Shown: one piece after another, positions 39,599-39,599 of the stretch
Layout of the letters: every line of letters begins with the position of its first letter
Numbering within the stretch: position 1 is the stretch's first letter
Assembly (NCBI GenBank): GCA_947629415.1
Contig: CANRDP010000012.1
Location: 1 to 39,599, forward strand
Length of the DNA stretch: 39,599 bases
Direction: 5' to 3'
From: an uncultured Bacilli bacterium
GTDB lineage: Bacteria > Bacillota_I > Bacilli_A > RFN20 > CAG-449
The notes under the pieces: generated by a model
The model's input: only the letters and a program-made list of their open reading frames with translations
What the model was told of the DNA's origin: nothing
Databases searched by the model: none
Made by a program: the position numbers and the translations under genes

Positions 39599-39599
39599 T

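Overview
The window is AT-rich chromosomal DNA, roughly 30% G+C by eye, from a low-GC Firmicute. I read it as a member of Bacilli near the Erysipelotrichia / RF39-like lineages. The grounds are: Shine-Dalgarno sites close to AAGGAGG; sigma-A-type promoters; many gene orders matching Bacillus (comEA-comEC-holA-rpsT-gpr, alaS-ruvX-DUF1292-greA, truB-ribF-rpsO..pnp, infC-rpmI-rplT, ezrA-nifS-thiI); a T-box before alaS; CIRCE sites; and the spore protease GPR. TGA is used as a stop (copA, ezrA), so this is not the Mycoplasma code. The species cannot be named from the sequence.

Layout. 1-400: edge of what looks like a mobile element (start of a BRO/antirepressor-type gene, tandem GGTGTCAA repeats) abutting a truncated exoA. 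567-3387: copper operon csoR-copA with a copZ-like domain fused to copA and carrying its own start site, under a CsoR-type operator. 3544-5427: lipoprotein phosphoesterase, DUF2188 protein and a small membrane protein. 5488-14501: gpr, rpsT, holA, comEC, comEA, greA, DUF1292, ruvX and alaS with an alanine T-box. 14864-18010: a DapA-like protein lacking the Schiff-base lysine, then pnp. 18349-21164: an MreB-like actin with altered catalytic residues, a 5'-nucleotidase lipoprotein and a small membrane protein, lying between pnp and rpsO. 21194-23345: rpsO, ribF, truB. 23430-27471: hsp20 under two CIRCE sites, trpS, and an ABC exporter pair. 27524-27883: tRNA-Phe, tRNA-Asp and tRNA-fMet. 27989-33459: cysK, a 7-TM protein, an ECF S component with coaX, and transketolase. 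33481-33650: a structured RNA resembling 6S RNA, before tkt. 33770-35145: infC-rpmI-rplT with an attenuator leader and an AUU start. 35399-39598: a small SR/N-rich protein, thiI, a nifS/iscS-type desulfurase without any usable ATG/GTG/TTG start, and ezrA running off the right edge.

Working together. Most of the window is core information processing: translation (rpsT, rpsO, infC, rpmI, rplT, alaS, trpS, tRNAs, truB), RNA decay (pnp), replication (holA), DNA uptake (comEA/EC) and tRNA thiolation (nifS-thiI). Cofactor supply (ribF; coaX with its likely pantothenate transporter) and copper export are added. No large unknown multi-gene defence or biosynthetic system is visible. The most novel points are small: the ezrA / 16-codon ORF / nifS overlap chain with an apparent AUU start, the 6S-like RNA before tkt, the copA/copZ gene-within-gene, the MreB and DapA variants, and the element junction in exoA.
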